From Anaerolineae bacterium (GTDB lineage: Bacteria; Pseudomonadota; Alphaproteobacteria; DSM-16000; Inquilinaceae): 32,563 nt of DNA. Shown one piece after another: positions 1 through 8,238 of the stretch. The notes beneath the pieces were generated by a model. The model saw nothing but the letters and a program-made list of their open reading frames with translations, ran no database searches and was not told the DNA's origin. The translations under genes and the position numbers were made by a program. The DNA is taken from assembly GCA_028285185.1 (NCBI GenBank), contig JANQQD010000217.1, positions 1 through 32,563 on the forward strand, written 5' to 3'. The stretch's first letter is position 1; the number at the start of each line of letters is the position of its first letter.

Positions 1-727
1 CGACGCGCCGGATCGAATGGCGGGTCATCAGGATCAGGGCGTTGTAGAGAAACTCGTCGGCCCGCACGGTCACCAGATCGAAATGGGCGAAGTCGCCGAC
101 GGGTGCAGTCAGCGGCTGCTCGTCCAGAACGAGCGCCTTGGTCAGGTTCATGCCGGTGACGATGCCCGAGCGCGCCCCGTTGCGCACGATCAGCGCGTTC
201 ACCTTGCGGTCGCGCATCTCGCGACCCGCCGTGCGGACCGTGTCCGTGGCCTCTACGTAGTATGCGGGATGGATGTAGGCGTCGCGGACGCGCGCCATCA
301 TCAGCCAATTCAGCTCGCGCGCGCGGGATCGCTCGGACAGCCGCGACAGCTTCTGCGAGAGATCTTGGTAGAAATAGGCGCCGTAGGCGGCGTTGGCCTT
401 GGTTAGGTCCAGAACGACCGATTTCGGCAGGACGTAGCAGATCGCCTCTTCCCGCACGACGAAGCTGTTGTGTGAGGCGTCGCCCATCACCAGGCCGCGG
501 GCATCGAACACGTCATCCGGGCCGCAGATGGCCACCACGTCTTCGCCGTCGCGCTCTTCCACATAGCCCTTGATGACGACGTAGAGATGGTCGGACGGCA
601 CGTCGGCGCCGATGATCTGCTCGCCTTCCGCAAAGAAGGCGATGTCCAGTGAGCTGCGCACCAGCTCTTGCTCGGCCGGCGTCAGGCAATCGAAGGGCGG
701 GTCTGAGAAGTTGAACGATTTCGGCAT
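1..727 (-). CDS. Cyclic-nucleotide-binding / CBS-domain protein (DUF294 nucleotidyltransferase type), 3' end outside window
   Basis: The reading frame opens with an ATG at 727 (MPKSFNFSDPPFDCLTPAEQ) and stays open to the window edge, so about 242 residues are visible. Residues 10-125 look like a cyclic-nucleotide-binding beta-roll (GEQIIGADVPSDHLYVVIKG, then an RGLVMGD-like turn). From about residue 150 a CBS-type stretch follows (TVRTAGREMRDRKVNALIV, then GIVTGMNLTKALV). This order matches the DUF294 family, whose missing C-terminus normally carries a GlnD-like nucleotidyltransferase region. The gene lies 32 nt downstream of actP on the same strand. In many proteobacteria this protein sits with actP and is taken as a signalling partner of acetate use. 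Its ligand and catalytic activity cannot be judged from the fragment. Confidence 0.8.
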   Translation of the reverse strand, partial: MPKSFNFSDPPFDCLTPAEQELVRSSLDIAFFAEGEQIIGADVPSDHLYVVIKGYVEERDGEDVVAICGPDDVFDARGLVMGDASHNSFVVREEAICYVLPKSVVLDLTKANAAYGAYFYQDLSQKLSRLSERSRARELNWLMMARVRDAYIHPAYYVEATDTVRTAGREMRDRKVNALIVRNGARSGIVTGMNLTKALVLDEQPLTAPVGDFAHFDLVTVRADEFLYNALILMTRHSIRRV

Positions 728-759
728 GATCCGGTATTGCCCATAACCTCGCCGGCGGT

Positions 760-2433
760 TCAGTAGCTGACCGCGCCGTCGGCGCCGATCCCAGTTTCCG
801 ATCTGAGGAACTGTGCCTCGAAGGCTCTGGCCTCGGCCGCCGCCGCAGCACTGCGATCGGTGATCGAGAAGACCCAGATGCCCAAGAACGCCACCGCGAC
901 GGAAAACAGCGCCGGGTATTGGTAGGGGAAGATGGCCTGCGCGTTGCCGAATACCGACACCCAGACCGTCGGGCTCAGGATCACCAGCACGATGGCCGTG
1001 CCCAGACCGAGAAAGCCGCCATAAACAGCGCCGCGTGTCGTCAGCCGCCGCCAGAACATGGCCAGGAACAGGACCGGGAAGTTCGCGCTGGCCGCCACCG
1101 CGAAGGCCAGCCCCACCATGAAGGCGATGTTCTGGTCTTCGAACACCAGACCGAGGCCGATCGCCATAAGCCCGAGGGCGACGGTAGCAAAGCGCGAGAT
1201 CCGCAGCTCCTCCCGCCGGCTTGCTTGCCCGCGCCTCAGGACCGAGGCGTAGAGGTCGTGGCTGATCGCGAAGGCTCCGGCCAGCGTCAGGCCCGCCACC
1301 ACCGCCAGGATCGTGGCTAGCGCCACAGCCGCGATGAAGCCAAGGAACAGGCTGCCACCGGTCGCATTGGCGAGATGGAGTGCGGGCATGTTGCCGCCAC
1401 CGATCAGCTGCGCGGCGGCGTCGTAGAATGCCGGATTGTTCGTCACCAGCACGATGGCCCCGAAGCCGATGATGAACGTCAGGATGTAGAAATAGCCGAT
1501 GAAGCTCGTGGCGAAGACAACAGAACGGCGCGCTTGTCTGGCATCGGACACGGTGAAGAAGCGCATCAGGATGTGAGGCAGGCCCGCCGTCCCGAACATC
1601 AGCGCGATCCCCAGCGAGATGGCCGAAACCGGGTCCGACACCAGACCGCCGGGCGCAACGATCCCGGCGCCATGGGGGTGCGCGGCGATCGCGCGCCCAA
1701 ACAGCGCGTCGAGATCGAAGCCGACCATCCACAGCACTGCAGCGGCCATGAAGGTGGCGCCCGACAATAACAGCACCGCCTTGACCACCTGGACGGAGGT
1801 GGTGGCGACCATGCCGCCGAACATCACATAGACGATCATCAGGATGCCGACGGCCGCCACAGCCCCTTCATAGGGCAGCCCGAACAGCAGCTCGATCAGT
1901 TTGCCGGCCCCGACCATCTGCGCGATCAGGTAGAAGGCGACGACCGTCAACGATCCGCAGGCCGAGAGGCACCGGACCGGCACTTGGCGCAGGCGGTATG
2001 AGGCGACATCGGCAAAGGTATACTTGCCAAGGTTGCGTAGACGTTCCGCCACCAGGAACAGGACGATCGGCCAGCCCGCGAGAAAGCCCACGGAGTAGAT
2101 CAGGCCGTCGAAGCCGACGGCAAACACCAGTCCGGCAATGCCGAGGAAGGACGCAGCCGACATGAAATCGCCGGCAATGGCTAGGCCGTTCTGCAGCCCC
2201 ATGATGCCGCCACCGGAGGCATAGAAGTCGGCCGCCGACCGTGAGCGCCGCGACGCCCAGTGCGTGACGGCCAGAGCGGCCAGCAGCACGACGAAGAAGA
2301 CTATGATCGCCCGCAGGTCGAGCGGCCGGTCCGACCAGGGCACCTGGATCGTCCGGGCCTGCGCCGGGGCAGCGATGAGCAGTGCTGACAGTCCGAACGG
2401 AAGCGCGTACGCCCGCAGCGAACGCCCCGTCAT
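760..2433 (-). CDS. actP: Cation/acetate symporter ActP
   Basis: A 557-residue sodium:solute symporter of the inner membrane, expected to import acetate and other short carboxylates with a cation. The N-terminus ([19 protein letters not shown], then APAQA) looks like a cleavable signal peptide, as in E. coli ActP. About a dozen hydrophobic segments follow. The blocks [20 protein letters not shown] and [17 protein letters not shown] are hallmarks of the ActP subfamily. I chose the ATG at 2433 because it overlaps the stop of the upstream DUF485 gene as ATGA and gives the family's usual length. The open frame continues upstream only as a shadow of that gene. Translational coupling with the DUF485 gene is likely. 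Confidence 0.93.
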   Translation of the reverse strand: MTGRSLRAYALPFGLSALLIAAPAQARTIQVPWSDRPLDLRAIIVFFVVLLAALAVTHWASRRSRSAADFYASGGGIMGLQNGLAIAGDFMSAASFLGIAGLVFAVGFDGLIYSVGFLAGWPIVLFLVAERLRNLGKYTFADVASYRLRQVPVRCLSACGSLTVVAFYLIAQMVGAGKLIELLFGLPYEGAVAAVGILMIVYVMFGGMVATTSVQVVKAVLLLSGATFMAAAVLWMVGFDLDALFGRAIAAHPHGAGIVAPGGLVSDPVSAISLGIALMFGTAGLPHILMRFFTVSDARQARRSVVFATSFIGYFYILTFIIGFGAIVLVTNNPAFYDAAAQLIGGGNMPALHLANATGGSLFLGFIAAVALATILAVVAGLTLAGAFAISHDLYASVLRRGQASRREELRISRFATVALGLMAIGLGLVFEDQNIAFMVGLAFAVAASANFPVLFLAMFWRRLTTRGAVYGGFLGLGTAIVLVILSPTVWVSVFGNAQAIFPYQYPALFSVAVAFLGIWVFSITDRSAAAAAEARAFEAQFLRSETGIGADGAVSY

Positions 2434-2741
2434 TCCTTCGTCTCGTCTATGATCCGGCGGTCCAGGTCGTCGAAGGTCCGGTTGGCGCGGCGCATATAGA
2501 CGCCCGTCAACACGATGGACAGCACGATCAGCGCCAGACTGACGGGCAGGCCGATGGAGATTGCAGAGTCCCGCGCTATCGGCTGAGCGAGAACCTGCGG
2601 GGCGAAGGCAATGAGGCCGATGAACGCGAAATAGGCGATCAGCATCGTCATCGACAGCCGCCATGCGAACCGCGAGCGGCGGCGGACCAAGTCCCGAAAC
2701 GCCGGGTGGTCGCCGATCCTCTTGATCAAATCTTGATCCAT
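2430..2741 (-). CDS. DUF485 small membrane protein
   Basis: A 103-residue protein that starts [20 protein letters not shown] and has two hydrophobic segments, at about residues 25-50 and 62-85. It ends in a charged tail ([19 protein letters not shown]). This is the DUF485 pattern (E. coli YjcH): an N-terminal 'hPxFxxLvrrR' motif and two membrane helices. DUF485 genes usually stand directly before actP, as here, with a 4-nt overlap. The protein is inferred to be an accessory factor of the acetate permease; its molecular role is not established. A longer frame to 2930 exists, but the family length and the conserved N-terminus support the ATG at 2741. Confidence 0.9.
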   Translation of the reverse strand: MDQDLIKRIGDHPAFRDLVRRRSRFAWRLSMTMLIAYFAFIGLIAFAPQVLAQPIARDSAISIGLPVSLALIVLSIVLTGVYMRRANRTFDDLDRRIIDETKE

Positions 2742-2961
2742 ACGTCCCGACCTTGCCCGTGCAGGCCAATCGCCATCCGACGGGACCAAACACCGACATA
2801 TACCGCAGGCGTCGGCAGCGCCCGTATGACGCATATCAACCGTGACGCAATCGGGGAGAAGGTCACGTTCGGCGCAATCATGACGCGCCATCGGCTGCGA
2901 GCCGGCCATAGGCCGCCCGCCATGCGACACGAGAAGAACCGAAAGGAAGGGGAGAGAGGCT

Positions 2962-2993
2962 GCTGCGGGGACCGGCGACCAGACTGCCGCAGC
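2962..2993 (-). terminator. Weak inverted repeat just past the glycan operon, possible terminator
   Basis: Arms GCTGCGG (2962-2968) and CCGCAGC (2987-2993) lie 1-2 nt beyond the last stop of the minus-strand glycan operon, and a pyrimidine-rich stretch follows on the minus strand. The 7-bp stem with an 18-nt loop is weak and there is no clean U-run. The rest of the 253-nt gap (2742-2994) should also hold the promoter of the DUF485/actP operon, but I see no convincing -35/-10 pair. Confidence 0.25.
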
Positions 2994-2994
2994 T

Positions 2995-4161
2995 TCAAGC
3001 CGCTGCAGCGTCGCCGGCCTCGGGTGCGTGGCCCAGCAGCGAGCGGTAGAGAGCGACGGTGGCGTCGCTCACATGGCCGGCGGAGAAGTGCTGCTCCACC
3101 AGCCGACGTGACGCCGCGCCGAACCTGCAGCGCAGGTCGCCGTCGGCCGCCAGTGCGGCCATGGCGTCCGCCAGCTCAGCGGCGTCGTCGGGAGGAACCA
3201 AGAACGCGTTCTCCCCGGTCCGTGCGATCTCCCGGCAGCCGGGAACGTCCGTCGCGACGATGGGGCGGCCGCAGGATGCCGCCTCCAACAGGCTCTTCGG
3301 CAGGCCTTCGCGGCGTGACGGCAAGACGCCGATATGCGCCGCGGCCCAGACCGATCGGATGTCGTCCCGGTGGCCAAGCCAGGAGATACCGGGAAGCCGA
3401 TCCCACTCTTGCAGCTCGGCCTCAGGAATACTGGTCGGGTTTTCCGGGTCGGGCGGACCGACCAAGTGCAAGTGCAGCGGTATCCCGCGCGCCCAGAGCG
3501 TTTTCTGCGCCTCGACCAGGGGCCGCACGCCCTTGTCCTCCAGCATGCGGCCGACGAAGGCGGCAACGATGGGCGGAGTCGGTGGTTCCGGCAGATGGGG
3601 CAGCGCGTCGGCATCGACGCCGGAGCCGCGGATCACGACGGCCCGGTCGGGCGTGATGAGGCCCAGGCGGACCAGTGTCTGCAGATCGTCACCGTTCTGC
3701 ATGATCACACGGCTGGCGCTGCGCCTCAGCAGCCGCCCCAACACGGCGAAGACCAGGGGGCGGGCCAGGCGCGCCTTCAGGCCGTCCGCGATAAAGACCG
3801 TGCCGAGGCCCGTCAGCGCGCTGATGACCGCGGGCACGCCCGCCCGCCACGCCGCCAGGCCGCCCAGCACCACCGGCTTCATGGAGACATGGTGGACGAT
3901 GTCCGGCCGCTCTTGCCGATAGAGCTTGGTGATCTCGCGGACGGCCGCCACCTGCGCCGGCGGGCTGACCGAGCCGCGCCGCCAACCGAGCGGGTGCAGG
4001 TCAAACCCCTCATCGCGAATGCGTGCCTCGTGGTCGGCGACCCGCGTGGCCACGGCCACCTGGAATCCCGCATCCCGCGCCGCCCGTGCCACCGGCAGGC
4101 GATGTGACCAGAAGTACCAGTCTTCCGTGACCAGGTAGATGAGCTTCGGCCGCCGGGTCAT
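2995..4161 (-). CDS. GT4-family glycosyltransferase (last gene of glycan operon)
   Basis: A 388-residue GT-B glycosyltransferase. It opens with a WYFWSHRLPVARAARDAG segment typical of the capsular/LPS GT4 group, in which an N-terminal 'FxxHRLPxA' is common. The C-terminal donor-binding domain has VAAFVGRMLEDKGV and an EX7E motif (EGLPKSLLE) followed by CGRPIVATDVPGCRE, the nucleotide-sugar-binding signature of retaining GT4 enzymes. It is expected to act at the cytoplasmic face of the inner membrane and to add one sugar to a lipid-linked glycan. Donor and acceptor cannot be read from the sequence. Its ATG overlaps the upstream stop by 4 nt, so it belongs to the long operon and ends it. Confidence 0.9.
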   Translation of the reverse strand: MTRRPKLIYLVTEDWYFWSHRLPVARAARDAGFQVAVATRVADHEARIRDEGFDLHPLGWRRGSVSPPAQVAAVREITKLYRQERPDIVHHVSMKPVVLGGLAAWRAGVPAVISALTGLGTVFIADGLKARLARPLVFAVLGRLLRRSASRVIMQNGDDLQTLVRLGLITPDRAVVIRGSGVDADALPHLPEPPTPPIVAAFVGRMLEDKGVRPLVEAQKTLWARGIPLHLHLVGPPDPENPTSIPEAELQEWDRLPGISWLGHRDDIRSVWAAAHIGVLPSRREGLPKSLLEAASCGRPIVATDVPGCREIARTGENAFLVPPDDAAELADAMAALAADGDLRCRFGAASRRLVEQHFSAGHVSDATVALYRSLLGHAPEAGDAAAA

Positions 4162-5279
4162 CGGCCGTCTCCCGCGACCATGCGCAGAAAAGCGTCTACG
4201 ACCGCCGCGCGATCGTACCGGCCAGGCAGCAGGCTTGCGCGCAGGCCGGCGTCCGCACGCGGCGACATGCTTGCGGCGGTGGCCGCAAAGACATCACCTG
4301 CCTTGGCAAGGACGACCGCCCCCCCATTCGTCTCTGCTGCCACCTCAGCCAGTCCGCCGGCCTCGGGCGTTGCGATCACGGGCGTGCCACAGGCCAGTGC
4401 CTCCAGCGCGGCATTGGGCATGCCTTCCCATCGTGACGGCAGCAGCAGGGCATCGGCACCGGCCAAGAACCGTGGCGCATCCGCGCGATAGCCGGCGAAG
4501 GTGATACGTTCCGCAAGATCCGCTTCCGCCACCAGTCCGGCGAGGGCCTCCCTGTCCGGGCCGTCCCCCAAGATGGTCAGGTGCGTGGTCTCGGGTAGCT
4601 GTCCCATCGTCGGAATCAACCGATCGAACCCTTTCTGGTGCACCAGCCGTCCCACCGCCACGAAGCGAAGGCCGGGTCCGGGATGGCGGACCGAGGATGC
4701 CGCCGCCGACCGGATTGTCCCGACATCAACGGGATTGGGCAGGATGGCCAGCCGCTCTGCCGAAAGACCGAAATCGCGGCGAAACTCCTGCGCCATGCGG
4801 TCGGAAGTTGCCAGCACCAGATCGGCCCGGGGATAGAGGCGCCGATACCCGAGCCTGAAGGCGACCGGCCACGGCGTATTGGGCAGGCTGAGCGATGGCA
4901 GGTTCGCCTCGCGCAACACCAGGCGCGTGTCCCGGTGTAGCCAGGGCCGGGCCGCGGCAAGCGCCAGGTTGACGTAGCCGAGCGTGGAGAAGACGGCGCC
5001 CGGCCGAAGCTGCCGCAGCGTGCGGACCAGCGGCACGATCGCAGATCGCAGCCGTGGACGGTGAAGGATGATCGGCGCACTGGCGTCCGGCACCTGTGGC
5101 CGAAGCGGGCCATCCGGCGTGAAAGCGATCAGACGGGCATTCGCCCCGCGGTCGAGCACGCCGGTTAGCAGGTTCAGCAGAACCCGCTCAGCACCGCTAC
5201 CGGCAAAGGAGGGAAGGACGAAGGCCATGTCCGGCCGTCCGACCGGCGCCTTGTCACGCCGCCAGTGCGGCTCAGTCAC
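4158..5279 (-). CDS. GT4-family glycosyltransferase
   Basis: About 373 residues. Near the N-terminus MAFVLPSFAGSGAERVLLNL is the typical GT4 'GGAERV' opening. The C-terminal half has LRFVAVGRLVHQKGFDRLI, LTILGDGPDRE and the EX7E motif EGMPNAALE followed by CGTPVIATPEAGGLAE. It should be a retaining cytoplasmic glycosyltransferase for the operon's glycan. The start is uncertain. The GTG at 5279 lies 32 nt after the upstream carbamoyltransferase stop, with a GGGGTGG sequence before it. A farther ATG at 5372 would overlap that gene by about 60 nt, and an internal ATG before AFVLPSF is also possible. Its stop overlaps the next gene as ATGA. Confidence 0.87.
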   Translation of the reverse strand: MTEPHWRRDKAPVGRPDMAFVLPSFAGSGAERVLLNLLTGVLDRGANARLIAFTPDGPLRPQVPDASAPIILHRPRLRSAIVPLVRTLRQLRPGAVFSTLGYVNLALAAARPWLHRDTRLVLREANLPSLSLPNTPWPVAFRLGYRRLYPRADLVLATSDRMAQEFRRDFGLSAERLAILPNPVDVGTIRSAAASSVRHPGPGLRFVAVGRLVHQKGFDRLIPTMGQLPETTHLTILGDGPDREALAGLVAEADLAERITFAGYRADAPRFLAGADALLLPSRWEGMPNAALEALACGTPVIATPEAGGLAEVAAETNGGAVVLAKAGDVFAATAASMSPRADAGLRASLLPGRYDRAAVVDAFLRMVAGDGR

Positions 5280-5311
5280 GGTGCCACCCCGCTGGGCAAG
5301 CGGGGGAGGGA

Positions 5312-7051
5312 TTAGTGAGGCTGGTCCGTCGCGCCGGTTTTCTGGATCAGGTGCCGATCCAGGGCCAGCCATTCAAGGCCGCTGGCGAGCAGGACGCGGA
5401 TCGCATCGTCGGCGCTGTAGACGATCGGCTCGCCATGCAGATTGAACGAAGTGTTGAGCACGACGCCCTTGCCGGTGCGTTCGGCAAATGCGGACAGCAT
5501 GCGGTGATAGGGGGCGTTCGCGCGCTCCGTGACCAGTTGGGGCCGGATCGTCCGGTCGCGGGGGTGCGCTGCCGCCATCAGATCGCGATAACCGGCATCC
5601 CGCGCCGGATAGGCCAGCGTCATGAACCACGGATGCAGATCCTTCGGATCCTCCAGATAGCGGCCCGCATCGTCCTCGCGGATGGACGGGGCGAAGGGCA
5701 TCCAGAAGTCGCGCTTCTTGATCATCTCGTTGATCGTGTCGACCACCCGGAAGTCTTCGGCCGGCGCCAGGATGCTGCGGTTGCCGAGCGCGCGTGCGCC
5801 CCATTCCATCCGCCCACGGCACACGGCGATAATGTCGCCGAGCGCCAGCCGGTCGGCGATGGCAATGTCCATATCGCGCGGCTCCGTCACCTCCACCGGC
5901 GCGCCGTTCAGCCGGGTGCGGAGCGCTGCCGTCTCGTCGGTCTCAGGGTTCTGGCCACCGAGATAGAGGTTGTCGATCGTGACGGCGTCGTCGCGCGACC
6001 CCGCGTAGGACTGGAAATAGGTGTCAAGGCAGGCGCCAATGGAGAGGGACTCGTCGCTGGCGCTGGGCATCACATAGAGGGACCGGACCTCCGGCAAGGC
6101 CGCAAGCAACATGTTGGCCTTCACGTTCATGAAGACACCGCCGCCGCAGACCAGCGTGTCGAGCCCCGTCTTCGCAATGCAGGTTCGCACCCACTCCACC
6201 AGGAGCTGTTCGGTGAACAACTGTACGGCGGCCGCCATGGTGTCGAACCGCACGCGCTCGAACGCCTCGCGCAGGTAATAGTAGGAATAGTTGGTCGACA
6301 GCTCGCCCGCGAGTTCGAAGCCCAGCCCGTCTTCGCGCAAGCGCACCAGCTGGCGCAACGCCTCCGCGGCGCGGTCGGCACGCTGGAGATCGGCATAGGG
6401 GGCAAGCCCCATCAGCTTGTATTCATGTTCCCACGGCTTCATGCCCATCAGCATGGTCATTCGGGAGTAGATCTTGCCGATCGACGCATGCCGGTCGGTC
6501 TCGGCGATCCGGTCGATACGGGTCCCCTCGCAGACGGACACGGTGGCACACAAACCGTCGCCCGCCCCGTCGCAGGTCAGGCCGAGCACCCGGTCGCCCG
6601 GTGCCACGTTGGGGGCCGTGTAATAGGCCGCGGTCAGATGGGCCCGATGGTGTTCGACGAAGCTGACCTTGTCGGCCGGAACTCCGAGATGGCGGGTGAC
6701 GTCATCGATGCGCTGGCGGCGCCGCTCTTCAAAGATGATCCGGTTATAGTCGGACCGCGTTGCGAAATCTCGGCGCTGGTCCTCGATGCCGACCAGGTAC
6801 CAGGGCTCGAGATCCAGAAGATGGTCCCGGTCGTGCATGAAGTTCGATGCATAGGCCACCGCCGCGAGATCGGACGCGTCGATGCCGGCGATGCGCAGGC
6901 AGTCGGCGATGGCCCGCTCGGGATAGCCGGCTTCGTTCTTGCGCCGCGTCAGCCGCTCTTCCTGCACCGATGCGATCACGCGGGGACCACAACTGAGGCT
7001 GGCCCCGCAGTTGTGGCCATCATGGATGCCCAGAATCCAGACGTCGCTCAT
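5312..7051 (-). CDS. Carbamoyltransferase, NodU/CmcH/TobZ family
   Basis: A 579-residue enzyme that should transfer a carbamoyl group from carbamoyl phosphate, through carbamoyl-AMP, to a sugar hydroxyl. The N-terminal Kae1/ASKHA-like domain (about 1-350) has LGIHDGHNCGASL, the metal-binding EHHRAHLTAAY motif, LTCDGAGDGLCATV and HEYKLMGLAPYA. The C-terminal YrdC-like domain (about 390-579) has GRMEWGARALGNRSI, RDFWMPFAPSI and NTSFNLHGEPIV. All expected catalytic blocks are present and the length is normal. The ATG at 7051 overlaps the upstream glycosyltransferase stop (ATGA) and fits the family's short N-terminus; the frame extends upstream only inside that gene. In this operon it probably carbamoylates a residue of the surface glycan. 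The acceptor is unknown. Confidence 0.93.
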   Translation of the reverse strand: MSDVWILGIHDGHNCGASLSCGPRVIASVQEERLTRRKNEAGYPERAIADCLRIAGIDASDLAAVAYASNFMHDRDHLLDLEPWYLVGIEDQRRDFATRSDYNRIIFEERRRQRIDDVTRHLGVPADKVSFVEHHRAHLTAAYYTAPNVAPGDRVLGLTCDGAGDGLCATVSVCEGTRIDRIAETDRHASIGKIYSRMTMLMGMKPWEHEYKLMGLAPYADLQRADRAAEALRQLVRLREDGLGFELAGELSTNYSYYYLREAFERVRFDTMAAAVQLFTEQLLVEWVRTCIAKTGLDTLVCGGGVFMNVKANMLLAALPEVRSLYVMPSASDESLSIGACLDTYFQSYAGSRDDAVTIDNLYLGGQNPETDETAALRTRLNGAPVEVTEPRDMDIAIADRLALGDIIAVCRGRMEWGARALGNRSILAPAEDFRVVDTINEMIKKRDFWMPFAPSIREDDAGRYLEDPKDLHPWFMTLAYPARDAGYRDLMAAAHPRDRTIRPQLVTERANAPYHRMLSAFAERTGKGVVLNTSFNLHGEPIVYSADDAIRVLLASGLEWLALDRHLIQKTGATDQPH

Positions 7052-8238
7052 GCACTCTGCCTCAGTTCTTGCGCCACCGCAGGTACCCCCTCTGATGCCT
7101 GCGCCAGGGTTTCCACGGCGTCGGTGAATTCGGCCGCCTGGCTGCGGCCGGAATACTGGCGTTCGCCCTTCTGCCATGCTGCGGTGCCGAGCTGCCGCGC
7201 CAGCTCCGGCTGACTGACCATGGCATCCAGCCGCTCGGCCACGGCGTCGGCGTCGAACGGATCGAAAAGGTAGCCGGTGACATCGGGTTCGACCACGCCG
7301 GTGAAGGACCCCGTTGCCAGCACTGGCACGCCGAAGCGCGTCGCCTCGATCACGTCGCGGCCCCAGGGGTCGTTTTCGCGCGAAGGGCGGATCAGCGCCG
7401 TCGCCGCCGCCAGGATCGGTGCCGGATCGGAGGCGTAGCCGCACAGCTCGATACGGTCCGCCAGGCCCACGCGGGCACAGCGCGCCTGTAGCTCGGCCGC
7501 AAAGCTGCTCTTGCTGCGTGCGCGGCCGAAGACTTTCAGCGTAATCGGCGGCGCCCCCCGGCGCTCTAGCGCTTCGGCGATGTCGACCATGCGGTCCGTG
7601 CCTTTCGACGGGTCGAGATTGCCGAAATAGACGGCAAACGGCCTCTCAGTGTCGAGCACGCGGGGCAGGGGCTCAGGCGCGATATTCCACATGACCGAGC
7701 CCGCAACCCCTTCTCCTGCAGAGCCGGAAAGTCGGCGGAACCGCCCCTCTTCCTGCGGGGAGATGAAGAACAGCCGGTCGACACGCCGCGCGAGCGACCG
7801 GGCCAGCCAGCGGCCCCAGCGGTCTTCCGGCCACAGGGCCCGGCAATGGCCGACCATCGGCAGGTTCGCGCGCGGCTTCAGGCGGTTGGCCAACAGGAAC
7901 AGGCCTTCATAGTTCAGATGGATCACCTCGGCGCCATGCTCGCTGGCAAGGCCCGCCAGCCGCTCTGCCGCCGTTCCCAGCCGCCGCAACCGGGGCAGGG
8001 ACGCCAGCAGGATCTTCAGGCCGGTCCCGCGGCGGGGCACATAGCTGCCGATCTCAGGCACATGGACGGTCGGCACGCCGATCCGCTTGTACCAGTCCAC
8101 CAGCGGCCCGACCTCCCGATGCGCGATAAGGGGTGCGATGCGGTCGCGGTCGAGGCGCGATATCAGCTCGAACAGGCTGCGGGACGATCCGCCCCATCCG
8201 CCTTCGATGTCGATATGCAGTGTACGCCTGGCGGTCAC
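7048..8238 (-). CDS. GT4-family glycosyltransferase
   Basis: About 396 residues. The N-terminus (RRTLHIDIEGGWGGSSRSL) is the G-rich acceptor-domain loop of GT4 proteins. The C-terminal domain has FAVYFGNLDPSKGTDRMVDI and SRENDPWGRDVIEATRFG followed by VPVLATGSFTGVVE, a variant of the donor-binding E...E motif with wider spacing. I chose the GTG at 8238 because its GTGA overlaps the stop of the upstream gene at 8235-8237; an ATG at 8316 would lie inside that gene. It is a cytoplasmic glycosyltransferase of the operon with unknown donor. Its own stop overlaps the carbamoyltransferase start by 4 nt. Confidence 0.88.
   Translation of the reverse strand: MTARRTLHIDIEGGWGGSSRSLFELISRLDRDRIAPLIAHREVGPLVDWYKRIGVPTVHVPEIGSYVPRRGTGLKILLASLPRLRRLGTAAERLAGLASEHGAEVIHLNYEGLFLLANRLKPRANLPMVGHCRALWPEDRWGRWLARSLARRVDRLFFISPQEEGRFRRLSGSAGEGVAGSVMWNIAPEPLPRVLDTERPFAVYFGNLDPSKGTDRMVDIAEALERRGAPPITLKVFGRARSKSSFAAELQARCARVGLADRIELCGYASDPAPILAAATALIRPSRENDPWGRDVIEATRFGVPVLATGSFTGVVEPDVTGYLFDPFDADAVAERLDAMVSQPELARQLGTAAWQKGERQYSGRSQAAEFTDAVETLAQASEGVPAVAQELRQSA

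Noticed and set aside
2382-3656. A 424-codon plus-strand frame spanning the DUF485 gene and a GT4 gene.
   Set aside because: It crosses two clear minus-strand genes and becomes Arg/Pro-rich.
5315-7213. A 632-codon plus-strand frame opposite the carbamoyltransferase.
   Set aside because: The minus-strand gene has all family motifs. This frame is its antisense shadow.
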